Of a stretch of DNA of 64,000 bases, positions 1 through 10,400 are shown piece by piece (the stretch's first letter is position 1; each line of letters opens with the position of its first letter). The notes under the pieces were generated by a model that worked only from the letters and a program-made list of their open reading frames with translations, made no database searches and was not told the DNA's origin. The stretch lies in assembly GCA_944474755.1 (NCBI GenBank), contig OX104112.1, positions 91,091,756 through 91,155,755 of the forward strand, written 5' to 3'. Both the position numbers and the translations under genes were made by a program. The DNA is from Limnoperna fortunei. Its lineage: Eukaryota; Mollusca; Bivalvia; Mytilida; Modiolidae.

Positions 1-63
1 GAAAATACACAAAAAAGAAGTTTTATACACATTTAGGAGGAAGAAATCAAATTTCGAATACGT

Positions 64-250
64 AGGGGCACCTCGAGGAAATTAGAAAAAAATGAGACTC
101 CCCCTTTTTGACCTTCATTTTTCAGCCAGAAAAGCAATGCGAACCTATATTTTTAATAACACCAAATAAACCCCCTATTCTTTAACATAAATAATCTCTC
201 TTAATTTAACATTAAATTAACTTTGTCTTTCAAGGAAATAATAATCGAAA
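64..250 (+). repeat. Sub-monomer m1 of the unit (187 bp), shown in copy 1
   Basis: This segment begins with the box ACGTAGGGGCACCTCGAGG (60-78), which aligns with the m2 start AGGGGTACCCCATATGG. After the box both continue with GGAAA-type sequence (GGAAATTAG in m1, GGAAAATAA in m2). CCTCGAGG (71-78) is an 8 bp perfect palindrome. The later half is very AT-rich: only 11 G+C in the 60 bases at 181-240. The segment recurs in every unit. I infer that it is one of seven diverged monomers; boundaries are approximate. Confidence 0.6.
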
Positions 251-461
251 AGGGGTACCCCATATGGAAAATAACATAGAAAGGCCATTGGTCCATTGTA
301 TTCTATACATGTTTCTTTTTGGCATTTGAATTCCGCAAATTTTACTTTAAGCGCATAAATTCAGCATAAAATCATAGATTATGACAAAATTCATTGTTTA
401 TATTCACGTTTTAATTAGCTATAGTCTATTTCATGAAACATGCTATTTTCAATGCAACGTT
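251..461 (+). repeat. Sub-monomer m2 of the unit (211 bp), shown in copy 1
   Basis: It starts AGGGGTACCCCATATGG. The box and the following GAAAGG (279-284) match the m3 start with a constant offset of 210-211: AGGGGT at 251 and 462, GAAAGG at 279 and 489. Further on, GCGCATAAA (351-359) matches ACGCATAAA (541-549) in m3, and TATAGTCTATTTC (420-432) matches TATAGTCTGTTTC (783-795) in m4. The tail GCAACGTTAGGGG at the m2/m3 border resembles the m6/m7 border GCATAACGGTATGGG. These ordered matches are what support a monomer series. Boundaries are approximate. Confidence 0.65.
252..267. other. Overlapping palindromes GGGGTACCCC and CCATATGG, once per unit
   Basis: GGGGTACCCC (252-261) is a perfect 10 bp palindrome. 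It overlaps a perfect 8 bp one, CCATATGG (260-267). The pair sits at the start of sub-monomer m2 and recurs every 1300 bp. In m1 the aligned place holds the palindrome CCTCGAGG. It could be a protein-binding site, but no known motif was recognised. Confidence 0.7.
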
Positions 462-662
462 AGGGGTGGGAATGATGAAACAATGACGGAAAGGCTCGTG
501 GTCAATGTGTACACTACATTTGGAGTTTGTATGTTACAGGACGCATAAAACAGCAAATTTAGTCTAATTCAGTGATTCAAATTGAACTTTTGACAATATA
601 AAAGAACTATGATCTTTACGTTTTTTTCGGCCCTAATCTGACTTTCTGGTTGTGTTATAATA
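462..662 (+). repeat. Sub-monomer m3 of the unit (201 bp), shown in copy 1
   Basis: It starts AGGGGTGGGAATGATGAAAC and aligns to m2 through the shared AGGGGT, GAAAGG and CGCATAAA landmarks. It contains the 8 bp palindrome GTGTACAC (507-514) and a T7 tract (621-627) that has gained one T in copy 14. Position 571 is A in all copies but copy 16. The segment ends before ATGGGCG at 663. Boundaries are approximate. Confidence 0.6.
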
Positions 663-847
663 ATGGGCGATAATTTCACAAATGTTAAACGATTTCGAAA
701 CGCTGTTTACAAATCACCGAAGTAAGGTCCAGCATTCAACCATAATGTTGTACTATGAAATTTAGGTCAGTTTTGAACAAGTTATAGTCTGTTTCAAAAA
801 CCGTTAATTTTCGGAAGATCATTTAGACCGCATTTCGTTCGTTCATT
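663..847 (+). repeat. Sub-monomer m4 of the unit (185 bp), shown in copy 1
   Basis: The start ATGGGCG (663-669) is an exact match to the m7 start (1179-1185). TATAGTCTGTTTC (783-795) matches TATAGTCTATTTC in m2, and CAGCAT (730-735) matches CAGCAT (362-367) in m2 at a similar distance upstream. It also contains the 8 bp palindrome TTTCGAAA (693-700). Boundaries are approximate. Confidence 0.55.
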
Positions 848-1009
848 TGTGGACCCTGAATGAAAATTTAAGATAGAACAATCGTCGAACATAGGCATCT
901 ACACATGCTATGTGAAAAACACCAACAGTAAAGATAAAAAACATCAATTTTGAAGCGCAGCACAAACTGAGGAGAAAAAAACTACTTGCAAAAACGCGCC
1001 TTTTTTTCT
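848..1009 (+). repeat. Sub-monomer m5 of the unit (162 bp), shown in copy 1
   Basis: The start TGTGGACCCTGAATGAAAAT aligns base for base with the m2 start GGGGTACCCCATATGGAAAA. Both run on to ATAGAA (873-878 here, 276-281 in m2), at a constant offset of 596-597 bp. The G-rich box is degraded here. The segment is purine- and A-tract-rich (A6 at 936-941, A7 at 975-981) and is the shortest of the seven. Boundaries are approximate. Confidence 0.55.
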
Positions 1010-1178
1010 AGGGGTGGCCTTTAAAAAACGGCACTTAAAGCATAAAGGAACATCGATGTATATGCCCAACTACATACAAGTTTTGTAATTGAATCAACAG
1101 TACTAAAGGTATGCAATTTGCTTAATTCTGCATCCATTTAATATCTCTATAGGTATCAATGTACTATTGCATAACGGT
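1010..1178 (+). repeat. Sub-monomer m6 of the unit (169 bp), shown in copy 1
   Basis: It starts AGGGGTGGCC. The box and the following GGCAC (1030-1034) align with GGCC and GAGCAC in m7 at offsets of 169-171 bp. ACTTAAAGCATAAA (1033-1046) resembles ACTTTAAGCGCATAAA (344-359) of m2. It contains the 10 bp perfect palindrome ACATCGATGT (1050-1059). Its tail holds TCTATA (1146-1151), the left side of the deletion junction in the hybrid copy. Boundaries are approximate. Confidence 0.55.
1050..1059. other. 10 bp palindrome ACATCGATGT, once per unit
   Basis: This is a perfect dyad in m6, repeated in every copy. Palindromes of this length can arise by chance in 1300 bp, so no function is claimed. Confidence 0.5.
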
Positions 1179-1363
1179 ATGGGCGCGGCCATTTTATGAG
1201 CACAAAGTAAAGCGTGAAAAAAACTGTCAGGTTAAACGCGATTGGTCAATAATGATTGTTAAAGTAAATATATTTTGGAAAGAAATGCAATCTTTGGTAT
1301 GAAAATACACAAAAAAGAAGTTTTATACACATTTAGGAGGAAGAAATCAAATTTCGAATACGT
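1179..1363 (+). repeat. Sub-monomer m7 of the unit (185 bp), crossing the copy 1/copy 2 joint
   Basis: It starts ATGGGCGCGGCC, sharing ATGGGCG with m4 and GGCC plus GCAC with m6. Because unit position 1 is arbitrary, this monomer runs through the unit joint and ends at unit position 63, just before AGGGGC of the next m1. Position 1200, near its start, carries the only variant shared by two copies. Boundaries are approximate. Confidence 0.55.
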
Positions 1364-4300
1364 AGGGGCACCTCGAGGAAATTAGAAAAAAATGAGACTC
1401 CCCCTTTTTGACCTTCATTTTTCAGCCAGAAAAGCAATGCGAACCTATATTTTTAATAACACCAAATAAACCCCCTATTCTTTAACATAAATAATCTCTC
1501 TTAATTTAACATTAAATTAACTTTGTCTTTCAAGGAAATAATAATCGAAAAGGGGTACCCCATATGGAAAATAACATAGAAAGGCCATTGGTCCATTGTA
1601 TTCTATACATGTTTCTTTTTGGCATTTGAATTCCGCAAATTTTACTTTAAGCGCATAAATTCAGCATAAAATCATAGATTATGACAAAATTCATTGTTTA
1701 TATTCACGTTTTAATTAGCTATAGTCTATTTCATGAAACATGCTATTTTCAATGCAACGTTAGGGGTGGGAATGATGAAACAATGACGGAAAGGCTCGTG
1801 GTCAATGTGTACACTACATTTGGAGTTTGTATGTTACAGGACGCATAAAACAGCAAATTTAGTCTAATTCAGTGATTCAAATTGAACTTTTGACAATATA
1901 AAAGAACTATGATCTTTACGTTTTTTTCGGCCCTAATCTGACTTTCTGGTTGTGTTATAATAATGGGCGATAATTTCACAAATGTTAAACGATTTCGAAA
2001 CGCTGTTTACAAATCACCGAAGTAAGGTCCAGCATTCAACCATAATGTTGTACTATGAAATTTAGGTCAGTTTTGAACAAGTTATAGTCTGTTTCAAAAA
2101 CCGTTAATTTTCGGAAGATCATTTAGACCGCATTTCGTTCGTTCATTTGTGGACCCTGAATGAAAATTTAAGATAGAACAATCGTCGAACATAGGCATCT
2201 ACACATGCTATGTGAAAAACACCAACAGTAAAGATAAAAAACATCAATTTTGAAGCGCAGCACAAACTGAGGAGAAAAAAACTACTTGCAAAAACGCGCC
2301 TTTTTTTCTAGGGGTGGCCTTTAAAAAACGGCACTTAAAGCATAAAGGAACATCGATGTATATGCCCAACTACATACAAGTTTTGTAATTGAATCAACAG
2401 TACTAAAGGTATGCAATTTGCTTAATTCTGCATCCATTTAATATCTCTATAGGTATCAATGTACTATTGCATAACGGTATGGGCGCGGCCATTTTATGAG
2501 CACAAAGTAAAGCGTGAAAAAAACTGTCAGGTTAAACGCGATTGGTCAATAATGATTGTTAAAGTAAATATATTTTGGAAAGAAATGCAATCTTTGGTAT
2601 GAAAATACACAAAAAAGAAGTTTTATACACATTTAGGAGGAAGAAATCAAATTTCGAATACGTAGGGGCACCTCGAGGAAATTAGAAAAAAATGAGACTC
2701 CCCCTTTTTGACCTTCATTTTTCAGCCAGAAAAGCAATGCGAACCTATATTTTTAATAACACCAAATAAACCCCCTATTCTTTAACATAAATAATCTCTC
2801 TTAATTTAACATTAAATTAACTTTGTCTTTCAAGGAAATAATAATCGAAAAGGGGTACCCCATATGGAAAATAACATAGAAAGGCCATTGGTCCATTGTA
2901 TTCTATACATGTTTCTTTTTGGCATTTGAATTCCGCAAATTTTACTTTAAGCGCATAAATTCAGCATAAAATCATAGATTATGACAAAATTCATTGTTTA
3001 TATTCACGTTTTAATTAGCTATAGTCTATTTCATGAAACATGCTATTTTCAATGCAACGTTAGGGGTGGGAATGATGAAACAATGACGGAAAGGCTCGTG
3101 GTCAATGTGTACACTACATTTGGAGTTTGTATGTTACAGGACGCATAAAACAGCAAATTTAGTCTAATTCAGTGATTCAAATTGAACTTTTGACAATATA
3201 AAAGAACTATGATCTTTACGTTTTTTTCGGCCCTAATCTGACTTTCTGGTTGTGTTATAATAATGGGCGATAATTTCACAAATGTTAAACGATTTCGAAA
3301 CGCTGTTTACAAATCACCGAAGTAAGGTCCAGCATTCAACCATAATGTTGTACTATGAAATTTAGGTCAGTTTTGAACAAGTTATAGTCTGTTTCAAAAA
3401 CCGTTAATTTTCGGAAGATCATTTAGACCGCATTTCGTTCGTTCATTTGTGGACCCTGAATGAAAATTTAAGATAGAACAATCGTCGAACATAGGCATCT
3501 ACACATGCTATGTGAAAAACACCAACAGTAAAGATAAAAAACATCAATTTTGAAGCGCAGCACAAACTGAGGAGAAAAAAACTACTTGCAAAAACGCGCC
3601 TTTTTTTCTAGGGGTGGCCTTTAAAAAACGGCACTTAAAGCATAAAGGAACATCGATGTATATGCCCAACTACATACAAGTTTTGTAATTGAATCAACAG
3701 TACTAAAGGTATGCAATTTGCTTAATTCTGCATCCATTTAATATCTCTATAGGTATCAATGTACTATTGCATAACGGTATGGGCGCGGCCATTTTATGAG
3801 CACAAAGTAAAGCGTGAAAAAAACTGTCAGGTTAAACGCGATTGGTCAATAATGATTGTTAAAGTAAATATATTTTGGAAAGAAATGCAATCTTTGGTAT
3901 GAAAATACACAAAAAAGAAGTTTTATACACATTTAGGAGGAAGAAATCAAATTTCGAATACGTAGGGGCACCTCGAGGAAATTAGAAAAAAATGAGACTC
4001 CCCCTTTTTGACCTTCATTTTTCAGCCAGAAAAGCAATGCGAACCTATATTTTTAATAACACCAAATAAACCCCCTATTCTTTAACATAAATAATCTCTC
4101 TTAATTTAACATTAAATTAACTTTGTCTTTCAAGGAAATAATAATCGAAAAGGGGTACCCCATATGGAAAATAACATAGAAAGGCCATTGGTCCATTGTA
4201 TTCTATACATGTTTCTTTTTGGCATTTGAATTCCGCAAATTTTACTTTAAGCGCATAAATTCAGCATAAAATCATAGATTATGACAAAATTCATTGTTTA

Positions 4301-5200
4301 TATTCACGTTTTAATTAGCTATAGTCTATTTCATGAAACATGCTATTTTCAATGCAACGTTAGGGGTGGGAATGATGAAACAATGACGGAAAGGCTCGTG
4401 GTCAATGTGTACACTACATTTGGAGTTTGTATGTTACAGGACGCATAAAACAGCAAATTTAGTCTAATTCAGTGATTCAAATTGAACTTTTGACAATATA
4501 AAAGAACTATGATCTTTACGTTTTTTTCGGCCCTAATCTGACTTTCTGGTTGTGTTATAATAATGGGCGATAATTTCACAAATGTTAAACGATTTCGAAA
4601 CGCTGTTTACAAATCACCGAAGTAAGGTCCAGCATTCAACCATAATGTTGTACTATGAAATTTAGGTCAGTTTTGAACAAGTTATAGTCTGTTTCAAAAA
4701 CCGTTAATTTTCGGAAGATCATTTAGACCGCATTTCGTTCGTTCATTTGTGGACCCTGAATGAAAATTTAAGATAGAACAATCGTCGAACATAGGCATCT
4801 ACACATGCTATGTGAAAAACACCAACAGTAAAGATAAAAAACATCAATTTTGAAGCGCAGCACAAACTGAGGAGAAAAAAACTACTTGCAAAAACGCGCC
4901 TTTTTTTCTAGGGGTGGCCTTTAAAAAACGGCACTTAAAGCATAAAGGAACATCGATGTATATGCCCAACTACATACAAGTTTTGTAATTGAATCAACAG
5001 TACTAAAGGTATGCAATTTGCTTAATTCTGCATCCATTTAATATCTCTATAGGTATCAATGTACTATTGCATAACGGTATGGGCGCGGCCATTTTATGAG
5101 CACAAAGTAAAGCGTGAAAAAAACTGTCAGGTTAAACGCGATTGGTCAATAATGATTGTTAAAGTAAATATATTTTGGAAAGAAATGCAATCTTTGGTAT

Positions 5201-6500
5201 GAAAATACACAAAAAAGAAGTTTTATACACATTTAGGAGGAAGAAATCAAATTTCGAATACGTAGGGGCACCTCGAGGAAATTAGAAAAAAATGAGACTC
5301 CCCCTTTTTGACCTTCATTTTTCAGCCAGAAAAGCAATGCGAACCTATATTTTTAATAACACCAAATAAACCCCCTATTCTTTAACATAAATAATCTCTC
5401 TTAATTTAACATTAAATTAACTTTGTCTTTCAAGGAAATAATAATCGAAAAGGGGTACCCCATATGGAAAATAACATAGAAAGGCCATTGGTCCATTGTA
5501 TTCTATACATGTTTCTTTTTGGCATTTGAATTCCGCAAATTTTACTTTAAGCGCATAAATTCAGCATAAAATCATAGATTATGACAAAATTCATTGTTTA
5601 TATTCACGTTTTAATTAGCTATAGTCTATTTCATGAAACATGCTATTTTCAATGCAACGTTAGGGGTGGGAATGATGAAACAATGACGGAAAGGCTCGTG
5701 GTCAATGTGTACACTACATTTGGAGTTTGTATGTTACAGGACGCATAAAACAGCAAATTTAGTCTAATTCAGTGATTCAAATTGAACTTTTGACAATATA
5801 AAAGAACTATGATCTTTACGTTTTTTTCGGCCCTAATCTGACTTTCTGGTTGTGTTATAATAATGGGCGATAATTTCACAAATGTTAAACGATTTCGAAA
5901 CGCTGTTTACAAATCACCGAAGTAAGGTCCAGCATTCAACCATAATGTTGTACTATGAAATTTAGGTCAGTTTTGAACAAGTTATAGTCTGTTTCAAAAA
6001 CCGTTAATTTTCGGAAGATCATTTAGACCGCATTTCGTTCGTTCATTTGTGGACCCTGAATGAAAATTTAAGATAGAACAATCGTCGAACATAGGCATCT
6101 ACACATGCTATGTGAAAAACACCAACAGTAAAGATAAAAAACATCAATTTTGAAGCGCAGCACAAACTGAGGAGAAAAAAACTACTTGCAAAAACGCGCC
6201 TTTTTTTCTAGGGGCGGCCTTTAAAAAACGGCACTTAAAGCATAAAGGAACATCGATGTATATGCCCAACTACATACAAGTTTTGTAATTGAATCAACAG
6301 TACTAAAGGTATGCAATTTGCTTAATTCTGCATCCATTTAATATCTCTATAGGTATCAATGTACTATTGCATAACGGTATGGGCGCGGCCATTTTATGAG
6401 CACAAAGTAAAGCGTGAAAAAAACTGTCAGGTTAAACGCGATTGGTCAATAATGATTGTTAAAGTAAATATATTTTGGAAAGAAATGCAATCTTTGGTAT
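5201..6500 (+). repeat. Satellite copy 5, one substitution
   Basis: It differs from the consensus at 6215 (unit 1015, T to C). The change makes the m6 start box AGGGGC, the form seen in m1. Confidence 0.93.
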
Positions 6501-9100
6501 GAAAATACACAAAAAAGAAGTTTTATACACATTTAGGAGGAAGAAATCAAATTTCGAATACGTAGGGGCACCTCGAGGAAATTAGAAAAAAATGAGACTC
6601 CCCCTTTTTGACCTTCATTTTTCAGCCAGAAAAGCAATGCGAACCTATATTTTTAATAACACCAAATAAACCCCCTATTCTTTAACATAAATAATCTCTC
6701 TTAATTTAACATTAAATTAACTTTGTCTTTCAAGGAAATAATAATCGAAAAGGGGTACCCCATATGGAAAATAACATAGAAAGGCCATTGGTCCATTGTA
6801 TTCTATACATGTTTCTTTTTGGCATTTGAATTCCGCAAATTTTACTTTAAGCGCATAAATTCAGCATAAAATCATAGATTATGACAAAATTCATTGTTTA
6901 TATTCACGTTTTAATTAGCTATAGTCTATTTCATGAAACATGCTATTTTCAATGCAACGTTAGGGGTGGGAATGATGAAACAATGACGGAAAGGCTCGTG
7001 GTCAATGTGTACACTACATTTGGAGTTTGTATGTTACAGGACGCATAAAACAGCAAATTTAGTCTAATTCAGTGATTCAAATTGAACTTTTGACAATATA
7101 AAAGAACTATGATCTTTACGTTTTTTTCGGCCCTAATCTGACTTTCTGGTTGTGTTATAATAATGGGCGATAATTTCACAAATGTTAAACGATTTCGAAA
7201 CGCTGTTTACAAATCACCGAAGTAAGGTCCAGCATTCAACCATAATGTTGTACTATGAAATTTAGGTCAGTTTTGAACAAGTTATAGTCTGTTTCAAAAA
7301 CCGTTAATTTTCGGAAGATCATTTAGACCGCATTTCGTTCGTTCATTTGTGGACCCTGAATGAAAATTTAAGATAGAACAATCGTCGAACATAGGCATCT
7401 ACACATGCTATGTGAAAAACACCAACAGTAAAGATAAAAAACATCAATTTTGAAGCGCAGCACAAACTGAGGAGAAAAAAACTACTTGCAAAAACGCGCC
7501 TTTTTTTCTAGGGGTGGCCTTTAAAAAACGGCACTTAAAGCATAAAGGAACATCGATGTATATGCCCAACTACATACAAGTTTTGTAATTGAATCAACAG
7601 TACTAAAGGTATGCAATTTGCTTAATTCTGCATCCATTTAATATCTCTATAGGTATCAATGTACTATTGCATAACGGTATGGGCGCGGCCATTTTATGAG
7701 CACAAAGTAAAGCGTGAAAAAAACTGTCAGGTTAAACGCGATTGGTCAATAATGATTGTTAAAGTAAATATATTTTGGAAAGAAATGCAATCTTTGGTAT
7801 GAAAATACACAAAAAAGAAGTTTTATACACATTTAGGAGGAAGAAATCAAATTTCGAATACGTAGGGGCACCTCGAGGAAATTAGAAAAAAATGAGACTC
7901 CCCCTTTTTGACCTTCATTTTTCAGCCAGAAAAGCAATGCGAACCTATATTTTTAATAACACCAAATAAACCCCCTATTCTTTAACATAAATAATCTCTC
8001 TTAATTTAACATTAAATTAACTTTGTCTTTCAAGGAAATAATAATCGAAAAGGGGTACCCCATATGGAAAATAACATAGAAAGGCCATTGGTCCATTGTA
8101 TTCTATACATGTTTCTTTTTGGCATTTGAATTCCGCAAATTTTACTTTAAGCGCATAAATTCAGCATAAAATCATAGATTATGACAAAATTCATTGTTTA
8201 TATTCACGTTTTAATTAGCTATAGTCTATTTCATGAAACATGCTATTTTCAATGCAACGTTAGGGGTGGGAATGATGAAACAATGACGGAAAGGCTCGTG
8301 GTCAATGTGTACACTACATTTGGAGTTTGTATGTTACAGGACGCATAAAACAGCAAATTTAGTCTAATTCAGTGATTCAAATTGAACTTTTGACAATATA
8401 AAAGAACTATGATCTTTACGTTTTTTTCGGCCCTAATCTGACTTTCTGGTTGTGTTATAATAATGGGCGATAATTTCACAAATGTTAAACGATTTCGAAA
8501 CGCTGTTTACAAATCACCGAAGTAAGGTCCAGCATTCAACCATAATGTTGTACTATGAAATTTAGGTCAGTTTTGAACAAGTTATAGTCTGTTTCAAAAA
8601 CCGTTAATTTTCGGAAGATCATTTAGACCGCATTTCGTTCGTTCATTTGTGGACCCTGAATGAAAATTTAAGATAGAACAATCGTCGAACATAGGCATCT
8701 ACACATGCTATGTGAAAAACACCAACAGTAAAGATAAAAAACATCAATTTTGAAGCGCAGCACAAACTGAGGAGAAAAAAACTACTTGCAAAAACGCGCC
8801 TTTTTTTCTAGGGGTGGCCTTTAAAAAACGGCACTTAAAGCATAAAGGAACATCGATGTATATGCCCAACTACATACAAGTTTTGTAATTGAATCAACAG
8901 TACTAAAGGTATGCAATTTGCTTAATTCTGCATCCATTTAATATCTCTATAGGTATCAATGTACTATTGCATAACGGTATGGGCGCGGCCATTTTATGAG
9001 CACAAAGTAAAGCGTGAAAAAAACTGTCAGGTTAAACGCGATTGGTCAATAATGATTGTTAAAGTAAATATATTTTGGAAAGAAATGCAATCTTTGGTAT
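6501..9100 (+). repeat. Satellite copies 6-7, consensus sequence
   Basis: Two 1300 bp copies starting at 6501 and 7801, with no difference seen from the reference copy. Confidence 0.93.
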
Positions 9101-10400
9101 GAAAATACACAAAAAAGAAGTTTTATACACATTTAGGAGGAAGAAATCAAATTTCGAATACGTAGGGGCACCTCGAGGAAATTAGAAAAAAATGAGACTC
9201 CCCCTTTTTGACCTTCATTTTTCAGCCAGAAAAGCAATGCGAACCTATATTTTTAATAACACCAAATAAACCCCCTATTCTTTAACATAAATAATCTCTC
9301 TTAATTTAACATTAAATTAACTTTGTCTTTCAAGGAAATAATAATCGAAAAGGGGTACCCCATATGGAAAATAACATAGAAAGGCCATGGGTCCATTGTA
9401 TTCTATACATGTTTCTTTTTGGCATTTGAATTCCGCAAATTTTACTTTAAGCGCATAAATTCAGCATAAAATCATAGATTATGACAAAATTCATTGTTTA
9501 TATTCACGTTTTAATTAGCTATAGTCTATTTCATGAAACATGCTATTTTCAATGCAACGTTAGGGGTGGGAATGATGAAACAATGACGGAAAGGCTCGTG
9601 GTCAATGTGTACACTACATTTGGAGTTTGTATGTTACAGGACGCATAAAACAGCAAATTTAGTCTAATTCAGTGATTCAAATTGAACTTTTGACAATATA
9701 AAAGAACTATGATCTTTACGTTTTTTTCGGCCCTAATCTGACTTTCTGGTTGTGTTATAATAATGGGCGATAATTTCACAAATGTTAAACGATTTCGAAA
9801 CGCTGTTTACAAATCACCGAAGTAAGGTCCAGCATTCAACCATAATGTTGTACTATGAAATTTAGGTCAGTTTTGAACAAGTTATAGTCTGTTTCAAAAA
9901 CCGTTAATTTTCGGAAGATCATTTAGACCGCATTTCGTTCGTTCATTTGTGGACCCTGAATGAAAATTTAAGATAGAACAATCGTCGAACATAGGCATCT
10001 ACACATGCTATGTGAAAAACACCAACAGTAAAGATAAAAAACATCAATTTTGAAGCGCAGCACAAACTGAGGAGAAAAAAACTACTTGCAAAAACGCGCC
10101 TTTTTTTCTAGGGGTGGCCTTTAAAAAACGGCACTTAAAGCATAAAGGAACATCGATGTATATGCCCAACTACATACAAGTTTTGTAATTGAATCAACAG
10201 TACTAAAGGTATGCAATTTGCTTAATTCTGCATCCATTTAATATCTCTATAGGTATCAATGTACTATTGCATAACGGTATGGGCGCGGCCATTTTATGAG
10301 CACAAAGTAAAGCGTGAAAAAAACTGTCAGGTTAAACGCGATTGGTCAATAATGATTGTTAAAGTAAATATATTTTGGAAAGAAATGCAATCTTTGGTAT
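9101..10400 (+). repeat. Satellite copy 8, one substitution
   Basis: It has T to G at 9389 (unit 289). The change creates CCATGG, an NcoI site absent from the consensus unit at this place, which could serve as a marker for this copy. Confidence 0.93.

Larger units (their letters stand above)
1..5200 (+). repeat. Satellite copies 1-4, consensus sequence
   Basis: Four 1300 bp copies with no difference seen between them. Copy 1 (1-1300) serves as the reference for unit positions used in the other entries. The left window edge coincides with the arbitrary unit start and is not the end of the array. Confidence 0.95.

Noticed and set aside
31..48. Bacterial ribosome binding site (AGGAGGAAG) and a prokaryotic origin for the window
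   Set aside because: No open frame starts a suitable distance downstream. A gene-free 64 kb array of near-identical 1300 bp units is not known from bacterial or archaeal chromosomes.
53..68. CENP-B box at TTCGAATACGTAGGGG
   Set aside because: The essential pattern is TTCG-NNNN-A-NN-CGGG. Here the central A is C and the last block is AGGG, so two core positions fail.
381..548. 55-codon frame starting at unit 381, present in nearly every copy, as a small peptide gene
   Set aside because: Its presence in all copies follows from copying of the DNA and says nothing about selection. It is short, preceded by an in-frame TAG at 375-377, and has no recognisable domain beyond a hydrophobic first third.
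902..914. Hairpin CACAT-GCT-ATGTG as a structural element
   Set aside because: A 5 bp stem in 1300 bp of AT-rich DNA is expected by chance and the flanks do not pair.
1..1300. Tandem RNA gene unit (5S rRNA, U snRNA, tRNA or spliced-leader array)
   Set aside because: I looked for 5S and tRNA internal promoter boxes, U6 and U2 5' ends and common spliced-leader sequence and found none. The T7 tracts at 621-627 and 1001-1007 are not preceded by a recognisable Pol III gene.
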